Part shown: piece after piece, positions 51,621-60,410 of the stretch
Numbering within the stretch: the first letter of the stretch is position 1
Layout of the letters: every line of letters begins with the position of its first letter
NCBI RefSeq assembly: GCF_013348785.1
Contig: NZ_CP054691.1
Location: 2,418,001 to 2,482,000 of the forward strand
Length of the DNA stretch: 64,000 bases
Reading direction: 5' to 3'
Source: Gordonia sp. X0973
GTDB lineage: Bacteria; Actinomycetota; Actinomycetes; Mycobacteriales; Mycobacteriaceae
Made by a program: the position numbers and the translations under genes
Notes under the pieces: model-generated
Seen by the model: only the letters and a program-made list of their open reading frames with translations
Told to the model about the DNA's origin: nothing
Database searches by the model: none

Positions 51621-52064
51621 TCAGCCGGTGACGAGCAACTCGCCGGTGGTGCGGGCGAACTCGGCGAGCCCGTCGCGGACGCGGTCCACGTCTGCGGCGG
51701 TACCCATGAGTTCGAATCGGTAGAGGTACGGGACATGACACTTGGCGGAGATGATCTCCCCGGCCATCCCGTACTCCGCACCGAAATTCGTGTTACCCGC
51801 GGCGATCACGCCGCGGATATGTGAGCGGTTGCGCTCGTCGTTGAGGAAACGGATGACCTGCTTCGGTACATAACCGCCGCCGATCCTCGTCGCACTGCGC
51901 CCCCCGCCGTAGGTCGGGGTGATCAGGACGAACGGGGCGTCGACGACCAGCGGGGCCGCCGCGTCGTCGTGGACCGGGATCCTTACCGCGGGCAGGCCCA
52001 GCTTCTCGACGAACCGGTGGGTGTTCTCCGACACCGACGAGAAGTAGACGACCGACAGCGACAT
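51621..52064 (-). CDS. nrdI: Ribonucleotide reductase flavodoxin NrdI
   Basis: A 147-residue FMN protein that assists assembly of the NrdF dimanganese-tyrosyl cofactor. Motifs: [16 protein letters not shown] (FMN phosphate loop), ITPTYGGG, and [15 protein letters not shown]. It is between nrdH (18 bases upstream) and nrdE. Confidence 0.96.
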   Translation of the reverse strand: MSLSVVYFSSVSENTHRFVEKLGLPAVRIPVHDDAAAPLVVDAPFVLITPTYGGGRSATRIGGGYVPKQVIRFLNDERNRSHIRGVIAAGNTNFGAEYGMAGEIISAKCHVPYLYRFELMGTAADVDRVRDGLAEFARTTGELLVTG

Positions 52065-52082
52065 GGCCCGCTCCGCAACGAA

Positions 52083-52322
52083 TCAGGCCGTGGCGGCGCT
52101 GTGTGCGAGTGCCTTGATGCGGTCGGGGCGGAAGCCGGACCAGTGCTCGTCACCGGCGACGACGACGGGGGCCTGCAGGTAGCCGAGGGCCATGACGTAG
52201 TCACGGGCGTCGGAGTTCTCCGAGATGTCGATGATCTCGTACTCCACACCGGCCTTGTCGAGAGCCTTGTAGGTGGCGTTGCACTGAACGCAAGCCGGCT
52301 TGGTGTAGACGGTGATAGCCAT
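52083..52322 (-). CDS. nrdH: Glutaredoxin-like protein NrdH
   Basis: A 79-residue redoxin that reduces NrdE. The active site CVQC is in YTKPACVQCNATYKAL. The C-terminal APVVVAGDEHWSGFRPDRI is typical. The ATG at 52322 starts the nrdHIE operon. Two NrdR-like boxes lie 41-88 bases upstream. Confidence 0.96.
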   Translation of the reverse strand: MAITVYTKPACVQCNATYKALDKAGVEYEIIDISENSDARDYVMALGYLQAPVVVAGDEHWSGFRPDRIKALAHSAATA

Positions 52323-52362
52323 CAGCAGCTCCGAATTCCATCGATGTCGTTTGGTATCCCGA

Positions 52363-52410
52363 ACACTACACCTTGTGTCTGACATTGCCAGCCAACACTA
52401 GAAGTTGTGA
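52363..52410 (-). promoter_or_regulatory. Paired NrdR boxes upstream of nrdHIE
   Basis: ACACTACACCTTGTGT (52363-52378) and ACACTAGAAGTTGTGA (52395-52410) match the NrdR consensus well. Their spacing is 32 bp, the same as for nrdF. ATP/dATP-sensing NrdR should repress both transcription units together. Confidence 0.82.
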
Positions 52411-52461
52411 ATTACATTTATGAAACTCGCTGGTCGCAGGCCTACAGGATCACAAATTCCC

Positions 52462-52488
52462 GGCGTGTCCCGGCGTGTTCGGCGTGTC
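52462..52488. repeat. Three GGCGTGT(C/T) repeats upstream of nrdHIE and the TetR gene
   Basis: GGCGTGTC (52462), GGCGTGTT (52472) and GGCGTGTC (52481) form a cluster in the divergent gap between nrdHIE and the TetR gene at 52532. The octamer also occurs twice before nrdF. It may be a shared regulator site for the two reductase operons. Confidence 0.45.
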
Positions 52489-52531
52489 GTGTCCGAATGG
52501 GTGCCGCGGGGCGACCGGCTACCCTTCACAC

Positions 52532-53146
52532 GTGGACAGCCGCGACGACGCACCGCCCCTGGTCGGCAACGACCTGTTGGCGCAGCGCGACGAGCGCGCC
52601 GACGCCGCGGCCAACCGGGCACGCCTCCTGGACGCCGCCGCGCGCCTGGTCGCCGAGCACGGTGCCGCGGCCGTGACGATGGACGAGGTGGCCGCAGCAG
52701 CCGGGGTCGGGAAGGGCACGGTCTTCCGCCGTTTCGGCAGTCGCACCGGCCTCATGCGCGCCCTCATCGACCACGACGAGAAGCGCCTGCAGCACGGCTT
52801 CCTCTTCGGCCCGCCGCCCCTGGGCCCCGGCGCCGCACCGCTCGACCGCCTGCTCGCCTACGGCCGCGCCCGCCTCGAGCACACCCTCGCCCACCGCGAC
52901 ATCCTCACCGAGGCGATCGCCCACGACCTCGCCGCGCGCTACACCATGCCCGTCGTCATGGTGTCGACGACGCATGTGCGCATCCTGCTCGCCGAACTCG
53001 GCGTCGCGCGCCCCGAGGTGGCCGCGCTGGCCGTCGAGGCGCCGCTGCACGCCGACGCCGTCGTCTTCCTCTCCGACGTCGAGGGGTTGTCCCCGGCCGA
53101 GATCACCCAGCAGTGGGAAGAGCTGGTCATCGCCCTCGCGCGCTGA
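52532..53146 (+). CDS. TetR-family transcriptional regulator
   Basis: A 204-residue regulator. The helix-turn-helix is VTMDEVAAAAGVGKGTVFRR at about residues 48-67. The C-terminal half contains LDRLLAYGRARLEHTLAHR. The start is GTG at 52532. It is divergent from nrdHIE and convergent with eccB (3 bases apart). The target is unclear. Confidence 0.88.
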   Translation: MDSRDDAPPLVGNDLLAQRDERADAAANRARLLDAAARLVAEHGAAAVTMDEVAAAAGVGKGTVFRRFGSRTGLMRALIDHDEKRLQHGFLFGPPPLGPGAAPLDRLLAYGRARLEHTLAHRDILTEAIAHDLAARYTMPVVMVSTTHVRILLAELGVARPEVAALAVEAPLHADAVVFLSDVEGLSPAEITQQWEELVIALAR

Positions 53147-53149
53147 GCC

Positions 53150-54556
53150 CTACCGGTCGTACGACCCGTGGGCGGCCAGCGCCTGCGCCCGCGACAGGTC
53201 CGGCCCGGCCGGGAGCAGGCGCACGATCGGCCACGGGGCCAAACCGGGCTCCCCGAGACCGAGCACCCCGGCTGCGGCATCGTCGGCCACCGTGTGACGC
53301 ACTCCCGTGTCGGCGATCAGTACCCGGCCGTGCCGGCGCCCGCTGCGCGGATCCATCCCGGTCAACCGCACGTCGTGGGTGGTGCCGGGAGCCACGCGGA
53401 TCTCGTCGACGCGCGGACCGGGACCGTCGGCCCCCACCGGTATGACCGGCGCACCGCCGGGGATCGCGTGGCCGCCGAGCAACTCGGTCCGCGCCTGGGG
53501 CGCCCCGGCCGCCCGCTGCCAGCGCTGACACAGGACCGGCCCGTCGGCGACCCCGAGCAGCCGTGGCACCCGGTCGGGGAAATGCGCCGACTCCGCCGCG
53601 CCCACGACGGGCACCGCGGCCGCCCGGGCCGGCGCCACCGTCGGCACCCTGGGCGGAGCCGACGCATCGGCGAGCCGGATCATCTCGGCCGCGACGGCGG
53701 TCACCGGCTCGACACCGTCGGCGCGGACGAGGAAGTGCTCTGTCCGGCCGTCGATCCCGGCAACGGCGAATACCGACCCGACGCGCAGCCCCAACGGTCC
53801 GGGCCGTCCCGCCCCGGGCACGGTCGGCACATCCAGCGCCGCGACCTCTTCGATCGCGTTCGCCAACCCCGGTGACAACTCCCGGGCGGGTACCCCGTCG
53901 AGGCGCAACGCGCGCCGCACCGGCGCCGACTCGACGTCGACCCGGGCCCGCACCGTCCTGGCCTCCGCGCCCTTGCCGAGCCGGTAGACGAGGTAGGCGG
54001 CCCCGTCGACGGCGGCCAGCACCCCGGCCCCCGGGTCCACGGCCGGAAGGTCGGCGTCGCCGACGACGACGGCGGTCCGCGCCGGCGGATCACCCGCCGA
54101 ACCGGCCGCGTCGCAGACCGTCCACGTGGTGGCCGCTCCGGCACCGAGGGTGTTGGGCGCGCCGACGATACCGAGGGCCGGTCCGCGCGGGAGCGAGCGC
54201 AGCGCCGCGGTGGACACCGTCTTCGGCTCCGCCGGCGACCCGGCGATCAACCGTGCCGACGCAAGGTTGAGCACCGGATGCGCGGTGTGGTCGACGACGA
54301 CGTAGAGCCCGCCGTCGGACCGGTTCAGGACGATCGGCGCGTCCGCGACCGACCCGACCGGGCGGATCAGCCCGTACACCCCGCACCCGGCGGCGACGAG
54401 CACCGCCAACACCAGGCCGATGGTCACCGATTGGCGCTGCGCCCGCATCGGGTCGTGCAACATCCGAGCGTCGCGGCGCACGAGCGCGTGCTCGGCGCGC
54501 TGCAGCAGGAAGCGGTACCCACTCACCTGGGCGCGCGTGGTCAATTGTCGAACCAT
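53150..54556 (-). CDS. eccB: Type VII secretion core protein EccB
   Basis: A 468-residue membrane protein of the ESX secretion channel. The family opening is QVSGYRFLLQRAEHALVRRD, followed by one TM helix (SVTIGLVLAVLVAAGCGVY) at about residues 43-61 and a large extracytoplasmic part. A cysteine pair, in WTVCDAAG and VLCQRWQ, is expected for the family. No eccC, eccD, mycP or esx genes are adjacent, so the channel partners must be elsewhere. The start is ATG at 54556. Confidence 0.9.
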   Translation of the reverse strand: MVRQLTTRAQVSGYRFLLQRAEHALVRRDARMLHDPMRAQRQSVTIGLVLAVLVAAGCGVYGLIRPVGSVADAPIVLNRSDGGLYVVVDHTAHPVLNLASARLIAGSPAEPKTVSTAALRSLPRGPALGIVGAPNTLGAGAATTWTVCDAAGSAGDPPARTAVVVGDADLPAVDPGAGVLAAVDGAAYLVYRLGKGAEARTVRARVDVESAPVRRALRLDGVPARELSPGLANAIEEVAALDVPTVPGAGRPGPLGLRVGSVFAVAGIDGRTEHFLVRADGVEPVTAVAAEMIRLADASAPPRVPTVAPARAAAVPVVGAAESAHFPDRVPRLLGVADGPVLCQRWQRAAGAPQARTELLGGHAIPGGAPVIPVGADGPGPRVDEIRVAPGTTHDVRLTGMDPRSGRRHGRVLIADTGVRHTVADDAAAGVLGLGEPGLAPWPIVRLLPAGPDLSRAQALAAHGSYDR

Positions 54557-54687
54557 CCCCGGTCCCCCAACCTGAGATCGCGCACCGGATCGGCACGATC
54601 CCCCCGGATCGGCCGAGAACTACCGGCGCGCAGCCACTCTCGCACGACGACGTCGCGCACGGGTGGGATTGCGGCAGATCGGCGCGG

Positions 54688-55131
54688 CTAGCCCGACGCG
54701 GCGGCGTCGAGCGCCCCCGGATCCGGGGCCGGCAGCACGCCCATCTGCACCATCGCACCGACCTCGTCGCGCACGCCCCAGTGTTCGGCGAGGCGCTCCC
54801 CCTCGGTCCGGTAGATGTGGATGGTCGACATCGCGTACTCGCGCCCCACCGCGGCGGGACCGTGGATCTGCGCGACTCCCGGGCCGCGCGCCACCGCCCG
54901 GAACACGATCCGGTCCGCGGTCTCGATGGTGTCGACGATCTCGTACTTGAGCCGCAACACCCCGGTCACCCAGGTCAATATCCGTCGGTACCCCTGGGGC
55001 CCCGGCTCGATCGGGAACGGCGACCCGTGGTCGATGAAGTCCTCCGTCACGCAGTCCTCCAGGCAGGAGAGATCCCCGGAGGTAATCGCCTGGAACACGG
55101 CGCGTGCGGCCGGCATGGCGGGGTTGGACAT
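54688..55131 (-). CDS. SnoaL/NTF2-like protein
   Basis: A 147-residue protein with the SnoaL/NTF2 cone fold. LSCLEDCVTEDFIDHGSPFP, then YRRILTWV and IHIYRTEGERLAEHWGVRD are typical of SnoaL-like polyketide cyclase/isomerase-type proteins. The substrate is unknown. It is divergent from a TetR gene across a perfect palindrome, so it is probably that regulator's target. Confidence 0.85.
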   Translation of the reverse strand: MSNPAMPAARAVFQAITSGDLSCLEDCVTEDFIDHGSPFPIEPGPQGYRRILTWVTGVLRLKYEIVDTIETADRIVFRAVARGPGVAQIHGPAAVGREYAMSTIHIYRTEGERLAEHWGVRDEVGAMVQMGVLPAPDPGALDAAASG

Positions 55132-55152
55132 GGCATCCTCCTCGATGAGAGA

Positions 55153-55177
55153 TCCAGTGGATCATAATTCCACTGGA
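55153..55177. promoter_or_regulatory. Perfect palindrome between the SnoaL-like and TetR genes
   Basis: TCCAGTGG and CCACTGGA flank a 9-base AT-rich centre (25 bp total). It lies 22 bases before the SnoaL-like start and 28 bases before the TetR start. This is the usual size and place for a TetR operator and implies autoregulation plus control of the SnoaL-like gene. Confidence 0.85.
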
Positions 55178-55204
55178 ATATAATTCTAAGTAAATTGGTG
55201 GGTG

Positions 55205-55852
55205 ATGGCAATGGCCGATCGGCGCAGCTACGACGCCTCGCGGCGCCTGGAGGCGGCCAGGCAGACGCGCCGCCGGATCGTCGACGCCGCGCGCGAGGCC
55301 CTGCTCGCGGGCGGCTACGACGGCATGACCGTCGCCCGGCTGGCGCAGACGGCCGGGGTCAGCCCGCAGACGGTGTACAACTCGATCGGCGGCAAGGCCG
55401 AGGTGGTGAAAGCCGTCTACGACGTCATGCTCGCCGGCGACGACGAACCCGTGCCGATGAGTGAGCGCCCGGAATTCCTCGCCATGCGCGCCAGCACCTC
55501 CCCTGCCTCCTTCCTGGCCGCCTACGCGCACATCTCCCGCACCATCTACGAGCGCGTCGGCCCGCTGCTCGGGGTACTGCTCGAGGGCGGGTCGGGGGGC
55601 GACGCGACGTTGCGCGAGCTGGTCGCGACGATCGACGGCGAGCGCCGCACCGGCAACGGGCACGCACTGGACCAGCTCGACGCGATGGACGGCATCCCCT
55701 CCGGGGTCGGGCGCGCACGCCTGCACGACATCGTGTGGACGCTGACCTCCCCCGAGGTCGCCGACCGCCTCATCCGGCGCTGCGGTTGGTCGCCCGCCGA
55801 CTACGAGTCCTGGCTGCACCACCAGCTCGTCGCCGCACTCGACGCGCCGTAG
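55205..55852 (+). CDS. TetR-family regulator divergent from the SnoaL-like gene
   Basis: A regulator of about 215 residues with helix-turn-helix MTVARLAQTAGVSPQTVYNS near residue 40. The C-terminal part (LEGGSGGDATLRELVATIDG, TSPEVADRLIRRCGWSPADYE) fits TetR ligand-binding domains. GTG 55202, ATG 55205 and ATG 55211 are all possible starts. The palindrome at 55153-55177 is its probable operator. Confidence 0.88.
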   Translation: MAMADRRSYDASRRLEAARQTRRRIVDAAREALLAGGYDGMTVARLAQTAGVSPQTVYNSIGGKAEVVKAVYDVMLAGDDEPVPMSERPEFLAMRASTSPASFLAAYAHISRTIYERVGPLLGVLLEGGSGGDATLRELVATIDGERRTGNGHALDQLDAMDGIPSGVGRARLHDIVWTLTSPEVADRLIRRCGWSPADYESWLHHQLVAALDAP

Positions 55853-55957
55853 CCGCTTCCGCGACGAATCCTGCGCGGCGCGGGGAAGCCGTTTGCTACG
55901 GTCACACCGCGCGATGCCGGGGGGCTCGCCGCACCGGCACCGAATCGGGGGATCGTC

Positions 55958-57445
55958 GTGCTCACATCCGTTGTCAACCGTCGTCGCGCGGGCCAGACCG
56001 CCGTGTTCCGCCTGCGCATGCCACCGGCCTTCGATCTTCCGGCGACGGTCGACCCGAACCTCACCGACTCCGCGCGCGGCGATCTCCCCGTCGGGGTGCG
56101 CTGGGAATCGGAGACCCTGGTCTCCGCCGTGGCTATCGACGCGGTGCGCCCGACACCGCGCGCCCACACCGTCGCCGCGAGCCGTCCCGTGGTCGGCGTC
56201 GAGCCGACCGTCGACCTCGCGGTCCTGCACCGGTTTCGACGGTCGGCGCGGGTGCCGGTGACCGTCGACCTGGTCGTCTCCGATCACCGCTACTGCGGGG
56301 CCGGTCCGCTCGCGCGCGCCTACCGCGACACGCTGGGACCGCTGCCGATCGCCTCGGCACGGCGGGTCGCCGCGGTCATCCGGGTACGAGCCGCCGACGC
56401 CGCAGCCGGATCGTCGTCCGCACCCGCGGTCGCCGCGCTGCGCACGACGGCCATCCTCACCCGACGGTTGGCCGCGCTCCTCGCCTCGCGCGGCCTGCGG
56501 GCGACGGTGTGTACCGCCGACGACCTCGCCGCGCTGACCGACCGCCTCCTCGGTCCCGGACTGATGCCGCCCGCGACGTCGACGGGGATCGGGCTCAGCA
56601 CCGATGCGACGTCGGTCAGCGGGAACGGTGTCTCGTGGCGCACCTTCGCCCTGTCCCGCGAGTCCGGGCCCGCGGCGGTGCGGGGCGCCGCGGCCGGCGA
56701 CGCGGTGTCCACGACGACGGTGCTGCGCCTCTCCGGAGCACCGCACGCACCCGTGCTGGGCGGGATGCTCGGAGTCACCGAGTTCCCGGCCGCCGGGCGC
56801 GTCTGGCGAACCCCGTCGGCGGACCTCGACCCGCTGACCGGAAGACAGGCGGCCGCCCTGCGCGACCGCCTGCCCGTCGCGGCCCCGACGGTGGATCTGC
56901 CGCGATTGCCGGTCGATCCGATCTCGTTGGCGCGGTGGGCTTTTCGCCTCGGTGATGACGGGGCGCTGATCGGTGCGGATGCTGCCGGTCGCGCCGTCAC
57001 CGTGCCGTTGGCCGGTTCGGCGCGCCACCCCGTCGTGGTCGACGTCGACGAGAGCCTCGCGGCCCTGCTGATCGGGCGGTGTATCGCCGGCGGCGCCTCG
57101 ATCTCGGTACACACCGACGAACCGGCGCGCTGGGAGCGACTGGTGGGCGCGGTCGGCGATCACGGCGTGCTGGCCCTGGGCGCGACCACCGGCACGGGCG
57201 CCCTGGCCGAGGTCGCGCTGGTCGACGAGACCGACGCGCGGGACCCCGAGCGTTCCCGGCGGTTCCGGTTGGTGCCCGAGCAGACCCGCGAAGCCGGTCG
57301 ACGCGATCCATGGGCCGTGATCCGCGGAGCATCCACCGATCCGGGACGGATCACCCTCGACATCGGTCCCACCGCGATCGACCTCGCCAGCGTCGCCGGG
57401 GCAGCCGAATGCGCGCTGCTGCCGGTGCCGGCGGAACCGGTCTAG
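55958..57445 (+). CDS. EccE-like type VII secretion protein without visible membrane helices
   Basis: A 495-residue protein. The core resembles EccE: VGVRWESETLVSAVAID, HRYCGAGPLARAYRDTLGPLP, and TTAILTRRLAALLASRG. EccE normally begins with two transmembrane helices. Here only about 45 polar residues precede the core, and no hydrophobic helix is evident. The start is GTG at 55958. No eccC, eccD or mycP lies nearby; eccB is 1.4 kb away on the other strand. It could be a soluble EccE-like paralogue or a degraded copy. It ends overlapping the manA stop by 3 bases. Confidence 0.7.
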   Translation: MLTSVVNRRRAGQTAVFRLRMPPAFDLPATVDPNLTDSARGDLPVGVRWESETLVSAVAIDAVRPTPRAHTVAASRPVVGVEPTVDLAVLHRFRRSARVPVTVDLVVSDHRYCGAGPLARAYRDTLGPLPIASARRVAAVIRVRAADAAAGSSSAPAVAALRTTAILTRRLAALLASRGLRATVCTADDLAALTDRLLGPGLMPPATSTGIGLSTDATSVSGNGVSWRTFALSRESGPAAVRGAAAGDAVSTTTVLRLSGAPHAPVLGGMLGVTEFPAAGRVWRTPSADLDPLTGRQAAALRDRLPVAAPTVDLPRLPVDPISLARWAFRLGDDGALIGADAAGRAVTVPLAGSARHPVVVDVDESLAALLIGRCIAGGASISVHTDEPARWERLVGAVGDHGVLALGATTGTGALAEVALVDETDARDPERSRRFRLVPEQTREAGRRDPWAVIRGASTDPGRITLDIGPTAIDLASVAGAAECALLPVPAEPV

Positions 57446-58701
57446 CGGGAGTCCGGAACCGAATCGCCCAGCGGCACGCGCGCCCGGTAGAACACCGCTT
57501 TCGACGAGGCCGAGGCGACGACGACGTCGGGGTCGGAATCCGCCAGCCACACCGCGCGGCCTGATTCCGCCGTCAGGCTCTGACCGCCGCCGCGCACGTC
57601 GATCCGCCCGGAGGTGACCGCGAGGATCTGGGGGCCGGGCATGTCGAAGGAGATGGTCGAGGGAGCGTGCAGGCCGGTGCCGTCCAATTCGACACGGGAC
57701 AGCCGGAATTCCGGGGCCGGGGTGGAGTAGACGCGCTCGGCGCCCACCACCGACACCGTCGGCGAGAGCCGATCCGGGCTCACCGGCGTGAAGTCGAGGA
57801 CGCGCAGCAACTCCGGCACGTCGATGTGCTTGGGCGTCAGGCCGCCGCGCAGCACGTTGTCCGAGTTCGCCATCACCTCGATGCCGGTCCCCCGCAGATA
57901 GGCGTGGAGATTCCCGGCCGCGAGGTACAGGGCCTCGCCCGGCTCGAGGTGGATGCGGTTGAGGAGGAGCGAGGCGAGCACCCCCGGATCGCGCGGATAC
58001 GCCTCCCCCAGTTCCAGCAGGGTGCGCAGCTCGGCCTCGAACTCCGTCTCACCGTCGGACAGCACCCGTACCGCGGCATCGATGACGGCCGGCACGAGAA
58101 CGGCCAACACGGCCTCGGGCAGCGTGATCCACGTCGTGAACAGCGCGCGCAGCCCGTTGTGGTCGGGCTGCCCGGCGATCATCCCCAGATAGGGATCGAG
58201 TTCGGCCAACGCCAGCCGCGCCAGCAGGTCGACGGTGCGCGCAGGGTCGCGGAACCCGGCCAGCGCGTCGAAGGGCGTCATCGCCAGGATGACCTCGGGC
58301 TTGTGCCACGGATCGCGGTAGTTGCGCTCGGGGGCGTCGAGGCGGATCCCGGCGGCGTTCTCCCGGGCGAAGCCCTCGGCGGCCTGCTCGGCGCTGGGGT
58401 GTGCCTGCAGGGACAGCGGCTCCTCGGCGGCGAGGACCTTCAGCAGATACGGCAGCCGGACCCCGAACTCGTCGATGACCGGGGAGCCGAGGGCGGCCAT
58501 CGGGTCGGCCTCGATCTCGGCGAGCAGGTTGCGGTCGGGACGGCCCGCGGCGTCCAGGCACTCCGCCTGGCCGGCCGGATGCGCGCCGAACCACAGCTCG
58601 GCCTCCGGGTGTGCCGAGGGCACCGGCAGTCCGCGGATCGTGGCGATGGCCGTGCGCGAACCCCAGGCATAGGGGCGGACCACCCCCTCCAACAGTCGCA
58701 C
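57442..58701 (-). CDS. manA: Mannose-6-phosphate isomerase, class I
   Basis: Interconverts fructose-6-phosphate and mannose-6-phosphate, feeding GDP-mannose for glycolipids. The 419-residue cupin enzyme has zinc-site motifs PLSLQAHPSAEQA, YRDPWHKPEVI, and NLHAYLRGTGIEVMANSDN. The GTG at 58701 lies 2 bases past the stop of the SIS-domain gene, so they are coupled. It is the homologue of Rv3255c. Confidence 0.95.
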   Translation of the reverse strand: MRLLEGVVRPYAWGSRTAIATIRGLPVPSAHPEAELWFGAHPAGQAECLDAAGRPDRNLLAEIEADPMAALGSPVIDEFGVRLPYLLKVLAAEEPLSLQAHPSAEQAAEGFARENAAGIRLDAPERNYRDPWHKPEVILAMTPFDALAGFRDPARTVDLLARLALAELDPYLGMIAGQPDHNGLRALFTTWITLPEAVLAVLVPAVIDAAVRVLSDGETEFEAELRTLLELGEAYPRDPGVLASLLLNRIHLEPGEALYLAAGNLHAYLRGTGIEVMANSDNVLRGGLTPKHIDVPELLRVLDFTPVSPDRLSPTVSVVGAERVYSTPAPEFRLSRVELDGTGLHAPSTISFDMPGPQILAVTSGRIDVRGGGQSLTAESGRAVWLADSDPDVVVASASSKAVFYRARVPLGDSVPDSR

Positions 58702-58703
58702 GG

Positions 58704-59822
58704 CTACCGGCCCCCGAGGAGTGCCGCGTAGACCGCCGCCATCTCCAGTCGCGCCGCCAGGACGACGGCGGCCACCAGGCCCGCGGCCCCCTCGTCGGCC
58801 GATTCGCCGACCGATCGGGACGGCGACGCCGCCGCGGCGTCGTCGGTCGATTCGTCGGGTGCCGTCCCGACGAGCACCTCGGCGTCGGGCAGCGCGGCCA
58901 CCCGTCGACGGGCCTGCCACTGCTGGGCGGGACTGCTCAGGACGAACAGCTGGTTGTGGGTGGGCAGGGGCCCGTCGATCTCCGGGTCGTGGAAGATGGC
59001 GTCGACGCCGCGCGCCCCGCTCGGTTCGCGCAGCAGGCGCGTCATCGCCGTCGCCAGGTCGACGGCGGTGGCCGAGACTCCGGCGACGGCGAACAGCGTG
59101 CTCGCACTGCGCGCGGCCAGTGCATCGCCGGCCGGGCTGTCGCCGCTCAGCACCGGGGCCGCCGCCACCAGCCGCTCGGCCAGCGACTTCGCCGGCGCCC
59201 CGTAGACGTCCTGCGAGGGATGGTTGCGCGCCGCCTCGGCGTCGAGGGCGTCGGCCAGGAACTCCAGGTCGAGGTCGCCGCCGACGAAGCGGACCTCGCG
59301 CAACCCCTGACACACCGCGATCAGGGCGGCGACGTGCCCGGCGAAGCGGAACTGCTCGGGGACGACGATGCGCGGCGAGAGATCGATCCCCCGACCGCCG
59401 ACGGCATCGGCGAGCGGACCCTCGATCGGCGCGACGACGACGGTCTCGGCGTGTCGGCGCGCGGCCCGTGACGCGGCATCGGCGAGGGCCGGATCGCCCG
59501 CGTCGTCGCCGATCACGACGACGACGTCGAGCGGGCCGATCCATCCCGGCAACGCCGGGGTGGACACCAGCGGGACGTCGAGGCGGGCGGCGGCATGGGC
59601 GATGACGAAGCGGGCCGATTGGGCGGCGGCCACCGAGGCGCCGGTGACGACCACCAGACTGCGCGGACGCAACGTCGCGAGCGGCTCGACCACTCCCTCG
59701 CGCACCGCTTCGGCCACGGCGCGGACCTGCGCGCCGGAGCGGGCGACGGAGTGGAGCAGACCGTCGACATCGGCGTCGACGAGGCTGCTCGGGTCGTCCA
59801 GGTCGGCCCCTGTGGTGCGCAT
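58704..59822 (-). CDS. SIS-domain phosphosugar-binding protein
   Basis: A 372-residue protein. It resembles Rv3256c, with an SIS (sugar isomerase) fold: SLVVVTGASVAAAQSARFV and DVVVVIGDDAGDPALADA are the two phosphosugar-binding strands. The C-terminal half includes HNQLFVLSSP. Likely role is in mannose/phosphomannose metabolism beside manA, but activity is not shown. In M. tuberculosis the phosphomannomutase gene precedes it; here DUF3499 comes directly before. Confidence 0.84.
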   Translation of the reverse strand: MRTTGADLDDPSSLVDADVDGLLHSVARSGAQVRAVAEAVREGVVEPLATLRPRSLVVVTGASVAAAQSARFVIAHAAARLDVPLVSTPALPGWIGPLDVVVVIGDDAGDPALADAASRAARRHAETVVVAPIEGPLADAVGGRGIDLSPRIVVPEQFRFAGHVAALIAVCQGLREVRFVGGDLDLEFLADALDAEAARNHPSQDVYGAPAKSLAERLVAAAPVLSGDSPAGDALAARSASTLFAVAGVSATAVDLATAMTRLLREPSGARGVDAIFHDPEIDGPLPTHNQLFVLSSPAQQWQARRRVAALPDAEVLVGTAPDESTDDAAAASPSRSVGESADEGAAGLVAAVVLAARLEMAAVYAALLGGR

Positions 59823-59908
59823 GCCTCCAGCCTATCCTTGCCGGCTTCCTCTCCTGCGCGGACCGGACGGCCCCGGGACGGCGATCGGCGTCGCGCCGCC
59901 CGTCGGAC

Positions 59909-60310
59909 TCAGTCGATGTCGGGCAGAACGCGCAAATGCCCGCGGCGGCCCGGCCGCGGGCGCACCGCGGTCGGCTCGGAGAGCAGCGGAGCCGGGCGCG
60001 GCGGCAGATCGTCGAACCCGTCGAGCGGCTGCTCGGAGCCGACGGCCACCGACTCGCGCACCGCCTCGGCGAGCGCGGTCAGCTCCTGCTCCTCGGTCGG
60101 CACGGCGAAACCGCTCAGGTTGCGCATGATCTCCCACCCGCGGGGCACGGTGATCCGGTCCGCGTGCTCGGCGCAGAGATCCCAGGAATGCGGCTCGGCC
60201 GTGCGGGACAGGGATCCGATCACGGCAGTGGAACTGGCGTAGTCGTATGTCAGGGTCGCGACGGCCGGCCGCGAACACGCCGGACGGGAGCACTGACGAG
60301 GATGGTTCAC
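59909..60310 (-). CDS. DUF3499 family protein
   Basis: A 133-residue protein matching actinobacterial DUF3499 (Rv3258c). The N-terminal half has four cysteines or histidines suited to a zinc site (RQCSRPACSRPAVATLTYDY and WDLCAEHADRI). The C-terminal part is low-complexity, Arg/Pro-rich. The GTG at 60310 precedes the conserved region. The function is unknown. It is divergent from the zincin-like gene. Confidence 0.8.
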   Translation of the reverse strand: MNHPRQCSRPACSRPAVATLTYDYASSTAVIGSLSRTAEPHSWDLCAEHADRITVPRGWEIMRNLSGFAVPTEEQELTALAEAVRESVAVGSEQPLDGFDDLPPRPAPLLSEPTAVRPRPGRRGHLRVLPDID

Positions 60311-60410
60311 GACTGTCAGATTAACCCCCGGCGGCGCCTGTGCGGCCGGGACACACCGGATGAGCCCCATGCGAGCGCTTCGATCGCCGTCCGGGGCATA
60401 GACTCGCGCC

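Noticed and set aside
54620..57550. 976-codon open frame on the minus strand opposite the TetR and EccE-like genes
   Set aside because: The frame has no recognisable motif and is antisense to genes with clear family signatures.
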